64,000 nt of DNA. It comes from Acetobacteraceae bacterium (GTDB taxonomy: Bacteria; Pseudomonadota; Alphaproteobacteria; Acetobacterales; Acetobacteraceae). Positions 44,801 through 52,642 of the stretch are shown piece by piece. The position numbers and the translations under genes were made by a program. The DNA lies in the NCBI GenBank assembly GCA_021732665.1, contig JAKFUL010000004.1, positions 1 to 64,000 of the forward strand, given 5' to 3'. Every line of letters starts with the position of its first letter. The stretch's first letter is position 1. The notes beneath the pieces were generated by a model. It searched no databases. It was not told where the DNA came from and worked only from the letters and a program-made list of their open reading frames with translations.

Positions 44801-45464
44801 CCCGCAAAGCCCGAACAATGCCGGCTCGCACCGCGCGATCCGCGTGGTGGCGCCGGAGGGTTCCATCCTCAACCATGCCTGGCCCTTCTCCGGCGGCAAC
44901 CGCGCGCTGGTCGGGCATTATTTGCCGGCGCTGGTGCTGCGCGCGCTGGCGCAGGCGATCCCCGACCGCGTGATCGCCGCGACCGGCAGCCCGATCTGGA
45001 GCTTCCTGCTGCGCGGCCAGCGCGCCGATGGCACCCGCTTCGCGCTCAAGACCTTCTTCAATGGCGGCATGGGCGCCGGGGCGCATGGGGCCGGCGAATC
45101 CGCGCTCTCCTGGCCCTCCAACGTCTCCTCCACGCCGGTCGAGGTGATCGAGCAGCACGCGCCCATCCGGGTGCTGCACCGGCGGATCAGCCGCGGCTCG
45201 GGCGGCGCGGGCGGCCATCGTGGCGGGGATGGGCTGGAGCAGGATCACCTGCTGCTGGAGGGCGGGCCCTATTCCATCGGCTTCAACGCCGAGCGCACGC
45301 GCGCGCCGGCGCGCGGCGTGCTGGGCGGCGGCCAGGGCGCCTGCGGCGCGGTGCGCATCAATGGCGAGGAGGTGGACATCAAGAACAGCCCCTTCGCGCT
45401 GCGCCCGGGCGATGTCGTCGGCATCGCGACGCCGGGCGGCGGCGGTTTCGGGGAGCCGGCCTGA
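41844..45464 (+). CDS. Fused hydantoinase A/B (5-oxoprolinase-type) protein
   Basis: A 1206-residue ATP-dependent cyclic amidase. The HyuA half has VLGIDIGGTFTDIVALD at the N-terminus and a second actin-like motif LLALDLGGTTAKLCVIEGG; GVASAIGLCLAPLRVDRSR marks its C-terminal part. The HyuB half starts near residue 695 (LWRRLIGVVDEASAALVRSA), with LITNDPWWGTGHLADIS, HAPDIGGRSG and DYAGSSGQIPAALNVAW. Fusion in one chain, as in eukaryotic 5-oxoprolinase, is seen in some bacteria. The ATG at 41844 follows GGAAAGGA. Substrate could be 5-oxoproline, a hydantoin or a ketone; acetone-carboxylase relatives share the fold. Confidence 0.9.
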   Translation: MLEGLVLGIDIGGTFTDIVALDTTTRRVVSTKVLTTPRDPNEAVAQGTELLFARHGLDRARVLRVVHATTLFTNALVQRQGARVGFITTAGFADTLELRRERKFELYDLAIRMPEPLVPAERRLEVAERTDAGGHILQAVAPGAVAAAAERLIAMGCDSLALGFLNAFINPANEQAALRALAAAFPDLPVSASHAVANEIREFERFSTTVANAFIAPLAERYLGAFGRCITEGCGITAPVLLMLSSGGLAPLEVARRQPISLLESGPAAGALAAAWFARQAGIENLLALDLGGTTAKLCVIEGGAPLIARRFEAARERRFVPESGLPLCLASVDLIEIGAGGGSIARRDGLGLLKVGPQSAGSEPGPVCYGRGGTEPTLTDANLALGLLDPVGFAGGTMQLDLAGTTAALARFGDTLGLDGVRAALGIRELANENMASAARVHAAERGVEPDRLALVVTGGGGPLHGAEVARKLGIRTMLCPPAAGVASAIGLCLAPLRVDRSRFLGRPLARLTGAEIEAGFAALEGEALASSGLPLAGAALSRSADMRYVGQGFEIEVPLPPGPYAGTDAILAAFRAAYERVFTRTIDWAEVELVALRCVATLALTDAASPLLLDEPVVAGGEALRDIVLAGGEVVAARCLAWGAQAGRIAGPALLAQAGSTLVLVPGDAAEPAAMGMVRLALAQETTREGEFDAVRTEVLWRRLIGVVDEASAALVRSAFSTVVRESDDFSVVITDAAGTLLAQGHKSIPSFIGSLPRTVEHFRAVFGDDLEDGDILITNDPWWGTGHLADISLAMPVFHAGRLVAFAASTAHAPDIGGRSGAQRIADVHEEGFQIPPLKLARQGELDRAIMALLARNVRAPEEVLGDLYGQMAALHLVRRRLAGLLADWRLPDLDAFARASCARTDGAVRQALASLPHGSWEAEEETDGMDGVPIRLKARVTLAADGVTVDYAGSSGQIPAALNVAWCYTFAFTAYALKCVLDPQSPNNAGSHRAIRVVAPEGSILNHAWPFSGGNRALVGHYLPALVLRALAQAIPDRVIAATGSPIWSFLLRGQRADGTRFALKTFFNGGMGAGAHGAGESALSWPSNVSSTPVEVIEQHAPIRVLHRRISRGSGGAGGHRGGDGLEQDHLLLEGGPYSIGFNAERTRAPARGVLGGGQGACGAVRINGEEVDIKNSPFALRPGDVVGIATPGGGGFGEPA

Positions 45465-45517
45465 CCGGGGCATGCCCCGCCGCTAGCCTGCTCCCCCAAT
45501 CCCCCATAAAACGCGGT

Positions 45518-45575
45518 CCAGGAGCCCGTGGCTCCTGGCGGGGAAGGTCCGGAAGGGGCAGCGCGCCCCTTCCGG
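45518..45575. repeat. GC-rich double-hairpin intergenic repeat, copy 2
   Basis: CCAGGAGCC/GGCTCCTGG (45518-45538, nine pairs, three-base loop) is followed by CCGGAAGGGGC/GCCCCTTCCGG (45549-45575, eleven pairs, five-base loop). Read on the minus strand the order and spacer resemble the copy at 39315-39365. It fills much of the 150-base gap between the hydantoinase gene and mtnA. Confidence 0.6.
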
Positions 45576-45614
45576 GAGCCACCCGCGCCGCCCCCCTGAA
45601 GGACTGAGCCCCGC

Positions 45615-46700
45615 ATGAAGATCAACGGCCAAACCTACCGCAGCGTCTGGCTGGATGCCGATGGCTGGAGCGTGCGCATCCTGGACCAGACCATGCTGCC
45701 CTGGCGGGTCGAGCAGCTCCGCCTGCAAACCGCCGAGCAGGCCGCCCATGCCATCCGCTCCATGCAGGTGCGCGGCGCGCCGCTGATCGGCGCCGTCGCC
45801 GCCTATGGCCTGGCGCTGGCCATGCGCGCGGCGCCGGGCAGCCTGCACGAGACCGCGGCCATGCTGAATGAGACGCGGCCCACCGCCATCAACCTGCGCT
45901 GGGCGCTGGACCGCATGGTGGCGGCGCTCGGCAACCTGCCGCTCGCCGAACGCGCCGCGGCGGCCTATGCGGAAGCCGCCGCCATCGCCGATGACGATGC
46001 CGAGACCTGCCGCCTGATCGGCACCCATGGCCTGCCCCTGCTGGCCGAAATCGCCGCGCGAAAAGGCCGGGTGAATATCCTCACCCATTGCAATGCCGGC
46101 TGGCTCGCCACCGTCGATTTCGGCACGGCGCTGAGCCCGATCTACCAGGCCTTCGATGCCGGGCTGGACGTGCATGTCTGGGTGGACGAGACCCGCCCGC
46201 GCAACCAGGGCGCCGCCCTGACCGCCTTCGAACTCGGCGCCCATGGCGTGCCGCACACGGTGGTGGCCGACAATGCCGGCGGCCACCTGATGCAGCATGG
46301 CGAGGTCGATATCTGCATCACCGGCACCGACCGCGTCACGCGCCAGGGCGATGTGGCGAACAAGATCGGCACCTACCTCAAGGCACTCGCCGCGCGCGAC
46401 AATGGCCTGCCCTTCTGGGTGGCGCTGCCGCATTCCACCTTGGACGTGGCCGTGACCGACGGCGTCGCCGAGATCCCCATCGAGGAACGCGCGGCCAGCG
46501 AGGTCACCCACCTCACCGGCCCGGACGAGACGGGCATGCTCCGCCGCATCCAGGTCACGGCACCCGGCAGTGCCGCCGCCAACCCCGCCTTCGACGTGAC
46601 GCCGGCCCGGCTGGTGACCGGGCTGATCACCGAGCGCGGCCGCTGCGCCGCCTCCGAGGCAGGGCTGCGCGGGCTTTATCCGGAGAAATTCAGCGCCTGA
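45615..46700 (+). CDS. mtnA: S-methyl-5-thioribose-1-phosphate isomerase
   Basis: A 361-residue eIF2B-like sugar-phosphate isomerase of the methionine salvage pathway, converting methylthioribose-1-phosphate to methylthioribulose-1-phosphate. Family segments: IRSMQVRGAPLIGAVAAYGL, the catalytic Cys in ILTHCNAGWLATV, RPRNQGAALTAFEL, the catalytic Asp in CITGTDRVTRQGDVANKIGT and NPAFDVTPARLVTGLITERG. No other mtn gene is present in the window. It may be transcribed on its own from the repeat-containing gap upstream. Confidence 0.95.
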   Translation: MKINGQTYRSVWLDADGWSVRILDQTMLPWRVEQLRLQTAEQAAHAIRSMQVRGAPLIGAVAAYGLALAMRAAPGSLHETAAMLNETRPTAINLRWALDRMVAALGNLPLAERAAAAYAEAAAIADDDAETCRLIGTHGLPLLAEIAARKGRVNILTHCNAGWLATVDFGTALSPIYQAFDAGLDVHVWVDETRPRNQGAALTAFELGAHGVPHTVVADNAGGHLMQHGEVDICITGTDRVTRQGDVANKIGTYLKALAARDNGLPFWVALPHSTLDVAVTDGVAEIPIEERAASEVTHLTGPDETGMLRRIQVTAPGSAAANPAFDVTPARLVTGLITERGRCAASEAGLRGLYPEKFSA

Positions 46701-46777
46701 GCCAAGCGTCCAGCGCATGACCGTCGCGGCGATACGCGTGGTTGCGGGGGCGCCGCCCGCGCTGGCAGGATTTCGGC

Positions 46778-47980
46778 ATGAATCCTGACCAGCGGCGAAT
46801 CATCTGGGTGGCCTTGCTGGCCGCCACCGTCACCGCCTCCCTGGCCATGGGCATCCGCCAGACCTTCGGGCTGCTGCTGCTGCCGATGCAGATGGAGCAC
46901 GGCGTCGACCCCTGGGCCTTCGGCCTGGCCGTCGCCCTGCACAATCTGATGTGGGGCCTGGCCCAGCCGGTCGCGGGCTCGCTGGCCGACAAATACGGCA
47001 CCGGGCGCGTCATGGCCTTTGGCGGCATTTTTTATCTGATCGGCTGCGGGCTGCCCGGCCTCTGGCCGAGCAATCTCTCGGTGCTGCTGGGCATCGGCTT
47101 CTTCTCCGGCCTGGGCGTGGCCTGTGCGGGCACCGGCATGGCACTCGCCGCCATCGGCCGCATGGCGCCGCCGGAGAAGCGCGGCGAACTCATCGGCATC
47201 GCCTCCGCCGGCGGCTCGATGGGGCAGGCCTTCATGGTGCCGGTGGTGTACCAGCTTTCGGGCTCCTTCGGCGCCGCGGCGGCGCTGGCCTCGGTGGCCG
47301 TGGCCTCGCTGCTGATCATCCCGATGTCGCGCTTCATCGAGTGGAATCCACAGCCGGGCAAGAAGCCCTCGGGCGGGCTGAAGGCGCTGCCCGGGCTGGC
47401 GCGCTCGTCGCTCGCGGATCGCGATTTCGCGTTGCTGACCGGCGGGTTCTTCGCCTGCGGCTTTCAGCTCGCCTTCCTCACCACCCACCTGCCCTCGCAT
47501 CTGGCACTTTGCGGGCTCTCGCCCGGCCTGGGGGCCACTGCGCTGATGCTGATCGGGCTGTTCAACATCCCCGGCTCCTGGCTCTGCGGCTGGCTGAGCG
47601 GCAAGGTGCGGCCGGAGGCGGCGCTGGGCGCCATCTACATGCTGCGCACCGTCGCCATCGCCATCTTCGCCATGGCCACGCCCAGCGAATGGGGCACCAT
47701 GGTCTTCGCCGCCGTCATGGGCTTCGTCTGGCTCGGCACCGTGCCGCTGACCTCGGCCGCCATCGCGCGCCGCTTCGGCACGGCCGATCTCGGCGCGCTG
47801 TATGGCGTGTGCTTCTTCAGCCACCAGATCGGCGGTTTTCTGGGCGCCGCCTCGGGTGCGCTGCTGCTGCAATTCACCGGCAGCTTCGCCGCCTTCTGGC
47901 CGGTGATGGTGGTTGTGGGGCTGGCCGCCTCGGTGCTGAACTGGATGTGCCGGCCGCCCGCGATGCGGGCCATGGCCTGA
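46778..47980 (+). CDS. MFS transporter
   Basis: A 400-residue twelve-helix permease of the major facilitator superfamily. SLADKYGTGRVMAFGGIFY is the loop 2-3 motif; GRMAPPEKRGELIGIASAGG and the C-domain loop SGKVRPEAALGAIYMLRT are also typical of the oxalate/formate-antiporter-like branch. The ATG at 46778 is preceded by AGGA. It is followed 31 bases later by a creatininase-family gene, so it may import that enzyme's substrate (inference). Confidence 0.88.
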   Translation: MNPDQRRIIWVALLAATVTASLAMGIRQTFGLLLLPMQMEHGVDPWAFGLAVALHNLMWGLAQPVAGSLADKYGTGRVMAFGGIFYLIGCGLPGLWPSNLSVLLGIGFFSGLGVACAGTGMALAAIGRMAPPEKRGELIGIASAGGSMGQAFMVPVVYQLSGSFGAAAALASVAVASLLIIPMSRFIEWNPQPGKKPSGGLKALPGLARSSLADRDFALLTGGFFACGFQLAFLTTHLPSHLALCGLSPGLGATALMLIGLFNIPGSWLCGWLSGKVRPEAALGAIYMLRTVAIAIFAMATPSEWGTMVFAAVMGFVWLGTVPLTSAAIARRFGTADLGALYGVCFFSHQIGGFLGAASGALLLQFTGSFAAFWPVMVVVGLAASVLNWMCRPPAMRAMA

Positions 47981-48011
47981 GCCCCACCCACCACCAGGAC
48001 TGGAATGCCGC

Positions 48012-48785
48012 ATGCGCTGGGAAACCCTGACCGCCCCCGAACTCCGCGCGATGGCAGGGCCCGATACCCTGCCCGTGCTGCCCGTCGGCAGCCTGGAGCA
48101 GCATGGCGCGCATCTGCCGGTCTGGACCGACAGCCACGCCGCGCACAATATTTCTCTCCGGGCCGCCGACCTGGCGGCGACCCGCGCGGTGGTGCTGCCG
48201 CCGATCTGGCTCGGCCTGTCCGAGCATCACCTGCCCTATGGCGGCACCATCTCCAGCGATTTTTCGACCTTTCACGGCATGATCCGCTGCGTGGTGCGCA
48301 GCCTGAAGGCCCAGGGTTTTTCCAGGTTGCTGATCGTGAACGGGCATGGCGGGAACATCGAGCCGCTGGCCGTCTCGGTGCGCGAATGCGCGCATGAATT
48401 CGGCCTGGCCGTGGTGGCGGTGACCTGGCCCAGCGCCGCACCCGCGGCCATCGAGAAGATCCTCACCACCCAGCCCGGCATCATGCATGCCTGCGAGGGC
48501 GAGACCTCGCTCTGGCTGGCGATGGAGCCGGCACAGGTCAGGACTGACCTGATCCCGGCGCCGGGCAACACACCCCCTTCGCCGGCCGGCTATTCGCGCT
48601 TCTATTCCTTCTGGGAAAAGGCGGCGCCGACCGGCGTGCGCGGCGATGCCCGCGCCGCCACGGCCGAGAAGGGCGAGGCGATCCTGGCCGCCGTCACCCA
48701 GGCCATCGCGGCGGCCATGGACAACCCGGTGCTCTGGACGACGCCCGACCCGGTCTGGGACCCCGCGCGCAGCGCGCCGGGCTGA
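48012..48785 (+). CDS. Creatininase family protein
   Basis: A 257-residue metal-dependent amidohydrolase of the creatininase fold. Metal ligands are visible in LPVGSLEQHGAHLPVWTDSH (Glu, His, Asp), LLIVNGHGGN and the late Glu in HACEGETSLWLAM. Family activities include creatinine and formamide hydrolysis; the exact substrate cannot be read from sequence. It follows the MFS gene closely and is separated from the Na/Pi transporter by 107 bases. Confidence 0.87.
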   Translation: MRWETLTAPELRAMAGPDTLPVLPVGSLEQHGAHLPVWTDSHAAHNISLRAADLAATRAVVLPPIWLGLSEHHLPYGGTISSDFSTFHGMIRCVVRSLKAQGFSRLLIVNGHGGNIEPLAVSVRECAHEFGLAVVAVTWPSAAPAAIEKILTTQPGIMHACEGETSLWLAMEPAQVRTDLIPAPGNTPPSPAGYSRFYSFWEKAAPTGVRGDARAATAEKGEAILAAVTQAIAAAMDNPVLWTTPDPVWDPARSAPG

Positions 48786-48801
48786 CGCCAGCCCGGGCGG
48801 C

Positions 48802-48820
48802 GCATGACGATTGCATGACG
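48802..48820. promoter_or_regulatory. Direct repeat resembling a degenerate Pho box
   Basis: GCATGACG occurs at 48802-48809 and 48813-48820, a period of 11 bases. On the complementary strand this gives CGTCATGC twice with the same 11-base period and GTCAT core as the PhoB box. It lies about 75 bases before the Na/Pi cotransporter start, a gene that would be expected to respond to phosphate. Only the half-site core matches, so this is tentative. Confidence 0.35.
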
Positions 48821-48892
48821 CGGTTGCGCTTCGCCCCGCGCTGAGGGATCAGGCAGCATGAGCTGTCCCTCCATTCCGCCCGGATCAAGCTG

Positions 48893-50482
48893 ATGGAGAG
48901 CTTCGCCTCCTTCCTGGGCGGGTTGGGGCTGTTCTTCCTCGGCGTGCGCCAGCTCGGGCAGAATCTCCAGGCCATGGCCGGGCCCCGGCTGCGGCGCTGG
49001 ATCGCCCGGCTGACCCGTGGTCCTTTCTCGGGCGCGGCCGCGGGGCTCGGCCTGGGCATGCTCACCCAATCCAGCAGCGCCGTCACCTTCCTCGCCGCCA
49101 ACATGCAGGCCAGCGGCCTGGTCAGCGTGGCCGCGGCGCTGCCGGTGCTGGCCTGGGCCAATCTCGGCACCACGCTGCTGGTGCTGCTGGCCACGCTGGA
49201 CATGCGGGTGGCGGCGCTGACGCTGCTGGGCGTGGCCGGCATCGCGCATTACTTCAACCTCGATGGCGGCCGGCGGCTGCGCCTGCCGGTGCAGGCGGTG
49301 GTGGGGATCGGGCTGATCTTCCTCGGCCTGTCGCTGCTCAAATCCGGTGCCGCGCCGCTGCGCGAGGCCGGGCTGCTGCAGGTGATCCTGGCGCTGAGCG
49401 GCCATGCCGCGCTGACCGCCTTCCTCCTCGGCGCCGCCGTCACCATGCTGGCGCAAAGCAGCTCCACCATCACCATCCTGGCCATCAGCCTGTTCAAGGT
49501 GGGCGTGCTGACCTTCGCCGAGGCGGAGATGGCGATCTATGGCGCCTCGCTCGGCTCCGGCCTGGCCACCTACCTGATCTCCGGCGGGCTGACCGGCACC
49601 ACCCGCCAGCTCGTGCTCTACCAGGTCATCTTCAAGGCGATCGGCGCCTTCGTCTTCGTCTCGCTGCACCTGCTCGGCGCCGCCGCGGGGGTGACGCTGG
49701 AGGGCATTTTCCCCACGCTTCTGCCCAGCGGCGAGGCCCGGCTGGGGCTGCTCTTCGCGCTGATGCAGCTGGTCACCGCGCTGGCGATGCTGCCGCTCAA
49801 CCGGCGCATGCTCATCCTGCTCGCCGCCCGCGCGCCGGCCCACCCGACGGAATCCCTCACCCGCCCGATCTTTCTCTATGACGGCGCGGCGCGCGACGCC
49901 TCCAGCGCCCTGGCCCTGGCCCGGCGCGAGCAGAACCGCCTGCTGGCGCGCATCCCCGTGCTGCTGAACGCGGTGCGGGAGGGCGCGCTGATCGGCAACC
50001 TGCCGGCGGCCGAGCTCAGCGACACCGCGAAGCCGGTGGAGGCGGCGATCCAGGATTTCCTCGACCGCCTGACCCGCGACGCGGCGGCGAATGCGCTGCG
50101 CGACGATGCGATGGGCGAGGCGGTGCGGCTGGATGGCCGCAACCGCCTGCTGCGCGAGCTGCGCCAGGCCGTGACCGATTTTGCCGTGCTCGCCGAGGAA
50201 TCCGCCGGCACCGCCCCCCTGCCCCAGCTGGCGGAGGCGATGCACCTGCTGCTGGAACAGCTGAGCGAGCTGCACGACGCGGAGGAAGCCTACACCCTGC
50301 TCAGCCTGACCGAGGATCGCGGCGCGATGATGCGAAGGCTGCGCGAGGCCAATGGCGCCGGGCTCTCGGCCGACCGGCTGCACCGCGCCACCGCAAGCTT
50401 CGAGCGCGCGGTCTGGCTGATCCGCAGCCTCGTCACGCTCGACCTGGAAGCCGGCCCCCGCGCCTTCGAAGCGCCGGTCTGA
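48893..50482 (+). CDS. Na/Pi cotransporter family protein
   Basis: A 529-residue membrane protein of the NptA/PNaS family, which moves phosphate with sodium. Two inverted membrane repeats carry the signature serine clusters GMLTQSSSAVTFLAANMQ and MLAQSSSTITILAISLF. After about residue 310 comes a cytoplasmic PhoU-like helical domain (AARDASSALALARREQNRLL onward, with YTLLSLTEDRG). Bacterial members may import or export phosphate. It is the second phosphorus-related system in the window besides the phosphite locus. Confidence 0.92.
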   Translation: MESFASFLGGLGLFFLGVRQLGQNLQAMAGPRLRRWIARLTRGPFSGAAAGLGLGMLTQSSSAVTFLAANMQASGLVSVAAALPVLAWANLGTTLLVLLATLDMRVAALTLLGVAGIAHYFNLDGGRRLRLPVQAVVGIGLIFLGLSLLKSGAAPLREAGLLQVILALSGHAALTAFLLGAAVTMLAQSSSTITILAISLFKVGVLTFAEAEMAIYGASLGSGLATYLISGGLTGTTRQLVLYQVIFKAIGAFVFVSLHLLGAAAGVTLEGIFPTLLPSGEARLGLLFALMQLVTALAMLPLNRRMLILLAARAPAHPTESLTRPIFLYDGAARDASSALALARREQNRLLARIPVLLNAVREGALIGNLPAAELSDTAKPVEAAIQDFLDRLTRDAAANALRDDAMGEAVRLDGRNRLLRELRQAVTDFAVLAEESAGTAPLPQLAEAMHLLLEQLSELHDAEEAYTLLSLTEDRGAMMRRLREANGAGLSADRLHRATASFERAVWLIRSLVTLDLEAGPRAFEAPV

Positions 50483-50488
50483 TTCCGC

Positions 50489-51337
50489 TCAGCCCGCCAG
50501 GAAATCCAGCACCAGCTTCACCTGGTCCTCGGCCATCAGCGCCGGCGCGTGGCCGCAGCCGCCGATCGTGGCCAGGGTGGTGTTGGCGTGCAGGTCCATC
50601 CGCGCCGCCGTCTCGGCCGTCAGCAATTCCGAATGCTCGCCGCGCAGCACCAGCACGGGGCGGTTCACCGTCCAGTCCCACAAGCCCCAGAGATCGACAT
50701 CGGTCAGGGTGACGCCCTGCATGGGTTCGACGATGCGCGGGTCGTAATGCAGATGCATCTCGCCATCGGCGGACATCCGGGCGCTGTGCTCGGCGAGGTG
50801 GCGCCATTGCGGGTCGGTGAGCGGCCCGAAGCCGGCATTCACCCGCCGCAGATAGGCCTCCAGCGCCCCCAGATCGGCGAAGCGCGGCGGCGTGTGGCCG
50901 AGATTGTCGCGCATGCGCGACAGCGCCAGGGCGGGGATGAAGGGGCCGACATCATTCAGCACCATCCGCCGGACACGGTCGAAAGGCAGGCTGATCAGCC
51001 CCATGCCGATGAGGCCGCCCATCGAGGTGCCGACCCAGTCATACTCCCCCAGCTCCGCCAGCAGCGGCGTGAGGATGCCGACATAGACGGGCACGCTGTA
51101 GAGGGCGGCCACCGGCAGCCAGCCGGAAATGCCGCGGCCGGGGATGTCCGGGCAGATCACCCGGCGTCCCTCGGCCGCCAGGGCGCGGGCCAGCGTGTCG
51201 AAATCCCGCCCATTGCGGGTCAGGCCATGCACACAGACCACGGGTTTCCCCGAGGCCGGCCCCCATTCATGCCAGCGCAGCGAGACGGCGCCGCCCTCGA
51301 AGGGGCAGTGGATGCCGCCGATGCGTGGCTGTTCCAT
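50489..51337 (-). CDS. Alpha/beta hydrolase
   Basis: A 282-residue hydrolase with VVCVHGLTRNGRDFDTLARA (oxyanion loop), VICPDIPGRGISGW, nucleophile elbow WVGTSMGGLIGMGLIS, and a His in IGGCGHAPALMAEDQ. The ATG at 51337 shares one base with the stop of the upstream CoA-transferase gene (TGATG), so it is coupled to it. It could hydrolyse a thioester or ester intermediate of the pathway formed by the minus-strand cluster at 50.5-57 kb. It converges on the Na/Pi gene with six bases between. Confidence 0.85.
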   Translation of the reverse strand: MEQPRIGGIHCPFEGGAVSLRWHEWGPASGKPVVCVHGLTRNGRDFDTLARALAAEGRRVICPDIPGRGISGWLPVAALYSVPVYVGILTPLLAELGEYDWVGTSMGGLIGMGLISLPFDRVRRMVLNDVGPFIPALALSRMRDNLGHTPPRFADLGALEAYLRRVNAGFGPLTDPQWRHLAEHSARMSADGEMHLHYDPRIVEPMQGVTLTDVDLWGLWDWTVNRPVLVLRGEHSELLTAETAARMDLHANTTLATIGGCGHAPALMAEDQVKLVLDFLAG

Positions 51338-52542
51338 CAGACGATGCCCCTTTCCCGCAGGCCCGCCACCTCGGCGGCGCTCATGCCGAGAATATCGCGC
51401 AACACATGGTCGCTGTGCTCGCCGAGAATGGGCGGGGCGGAACGGTAATCGGCGGGGGTGGCCGACATTTTCACCGGGTTGGCGATGACTTTCACGGTTT
51501 CGCCCGAGCCATGGGTCATTTCCACGACCATCTCGCGCGCCACGACATGCGGGTCGGCAAAGACCTGCTCCAGTGTGTTGATCGGGCCGCAGCCGATCTT
51601 CAGGGCTTCCAGCTTGTCCACCCATTCGGTCGTGGTCAGCGTCTTCATCACCGGGGTGAGGGTGGCGGTGACGAGGTCGCGATTGGCGACGCGGTTGGGG
51701 TTGGTGGCGAAGCGTTCGTCGCTCAGCAGGTGTGCCAGGCCGACATTCTCGCAAAACCGAGAAAAAGTCGGGTCATTGCCCACGGCCAGGATCAGGTAGC
51801 CGTCCTTGGTCGGGAATTCCTGATAGGGCGAGATATTGGGGTGCTGGTTGCCCAGGCGCGGCGGGTTCTCGCCGGTGCTGAGGTAATTCATGCCCTGATT
51901 GGCGAGCCAGGCGACATGGGTGTCGAGCATGCCGATATCGATCTGCTGCCCCTGCCCCGTGGCGTCGCGGTGGCGGAGTGCGGCCAGGATGCCGATGCAG
52001 CCATAGAGGCCGGCGAAGAGATCGGCCACCGGAATGCCCACTTTTTGCGGCGCGCCATTGGGCTCGCCGGTCAGCGACATGACGCCGCCCATGGCCTGGA
52101 TCAGCGCGTCATAGCCGGGCCTGGGCGCATAGGGGCCGGTCTGGCCGAAGCCGGTGATGGAGCAATAGATCAGGCGCGGGAATTTTTTGGCGAGCTGTTC
52201 GAAGCCCAAGCCGTATTTGGCCAGCGCGCCGACCTTGAAGTTTTCCACCAGCATGTCGCAGCTCTCCAGCAGCTTCAGGACGATGGCCTGGGCTTCCGGC
52301 TTGGCGATGTCCAGCGTGACCGACTTCTTGTTGCGGTTCACGCCGACGAAATAGGCGCTCTCCTTCGTGTTCGGCACGAAAGGGGGGGCGAAGCCGCGGG
52401 TGTCGTCGCCGGAATCGGGCCGTTCGATCTTGATCACCTCGGCGCCGAGATCGCCCAGCATCTGGGTGCAGGTCGGCCCCGCGAGGACGCGGGTGAGGTC
52501 GAGGACGCGAAGGCCCTTCAGGGGGCCGCTGGGTTCGGACAT
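51337..52542 (-). CDS. CaiB/BaiF family CoA-transferase
   Basis: A 401-residue class III CoA-transferase: LKGLRVLDLTRVLAGPTCTQ, LGAEVIKIERPDSGDDTRGF, NRNKKSVTLDIAKPEAQ, and the catalytic Asp in RPGYDALIQAMGGVMSLTG. The QQIDIGMLDTHVAWLANQG and ENPPRLGNQHPNISPYQ segments are standard. The start at 52542 has AGGAGAATC upstream and removes an unconserved 56-residue extension of the open frame. It lies 100 bases after the dihydroxyphthalate-decarboxylase-like gene on the same strand. Confidence 0.9.
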   Translation of the reverse strand: MSEPSGPLKGLRVLDLTRVLAGPTCTQMLGDLGAEVIKIERPDSGDDTRGFAPPFVPNTKESAYFVGVNRNKKSVTLDIAKPEAQAIVLKLLESCDMLVENFKVGALAKYGLGFEQLAKKFPRLIYCSITGFGQTGPYAPRPGYDALIQAMGGVMSLTGEPNGAPQKVGIPVADLFAGLYGCIGILAALRHRDATGQGQQIDIGMLDTHVAWLANQGMNYLSTGENPPRLGNQHPNISPYQEFPTKDGYLILAVGNDPTFSRFCENVGLAHLLSDERFATNPNRVANRDLVTATLTPVMKTLTTTEWVDKLEALKIGCGPINTLEQVFADPHVVAREMVVEMTHGSGETVKVIANPVKMSATPADYRSAPPILGEHSDHVLRDILGMSAAEVAGLRERGIV

Positions 52543-52642
52543 GGTTTTGATTCTCCTGCGCCCGGTTTCATCACGCGGGGGGGAAACTGTCACCCCTCCG
52601 ACCTGGCGTGATGACCAAAGGCGGCATCGCCGGAGGTCTGAA

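Noticed and set aside
41811..45473. A 1220-codon minus-strand open frame
   Set aside because: It mirrors the hydantoinase/oxoprolinase gene base for base in the opposite strand and its product is a low-complexity Arg/Gln/His/Gly-rich sequence with no motif.
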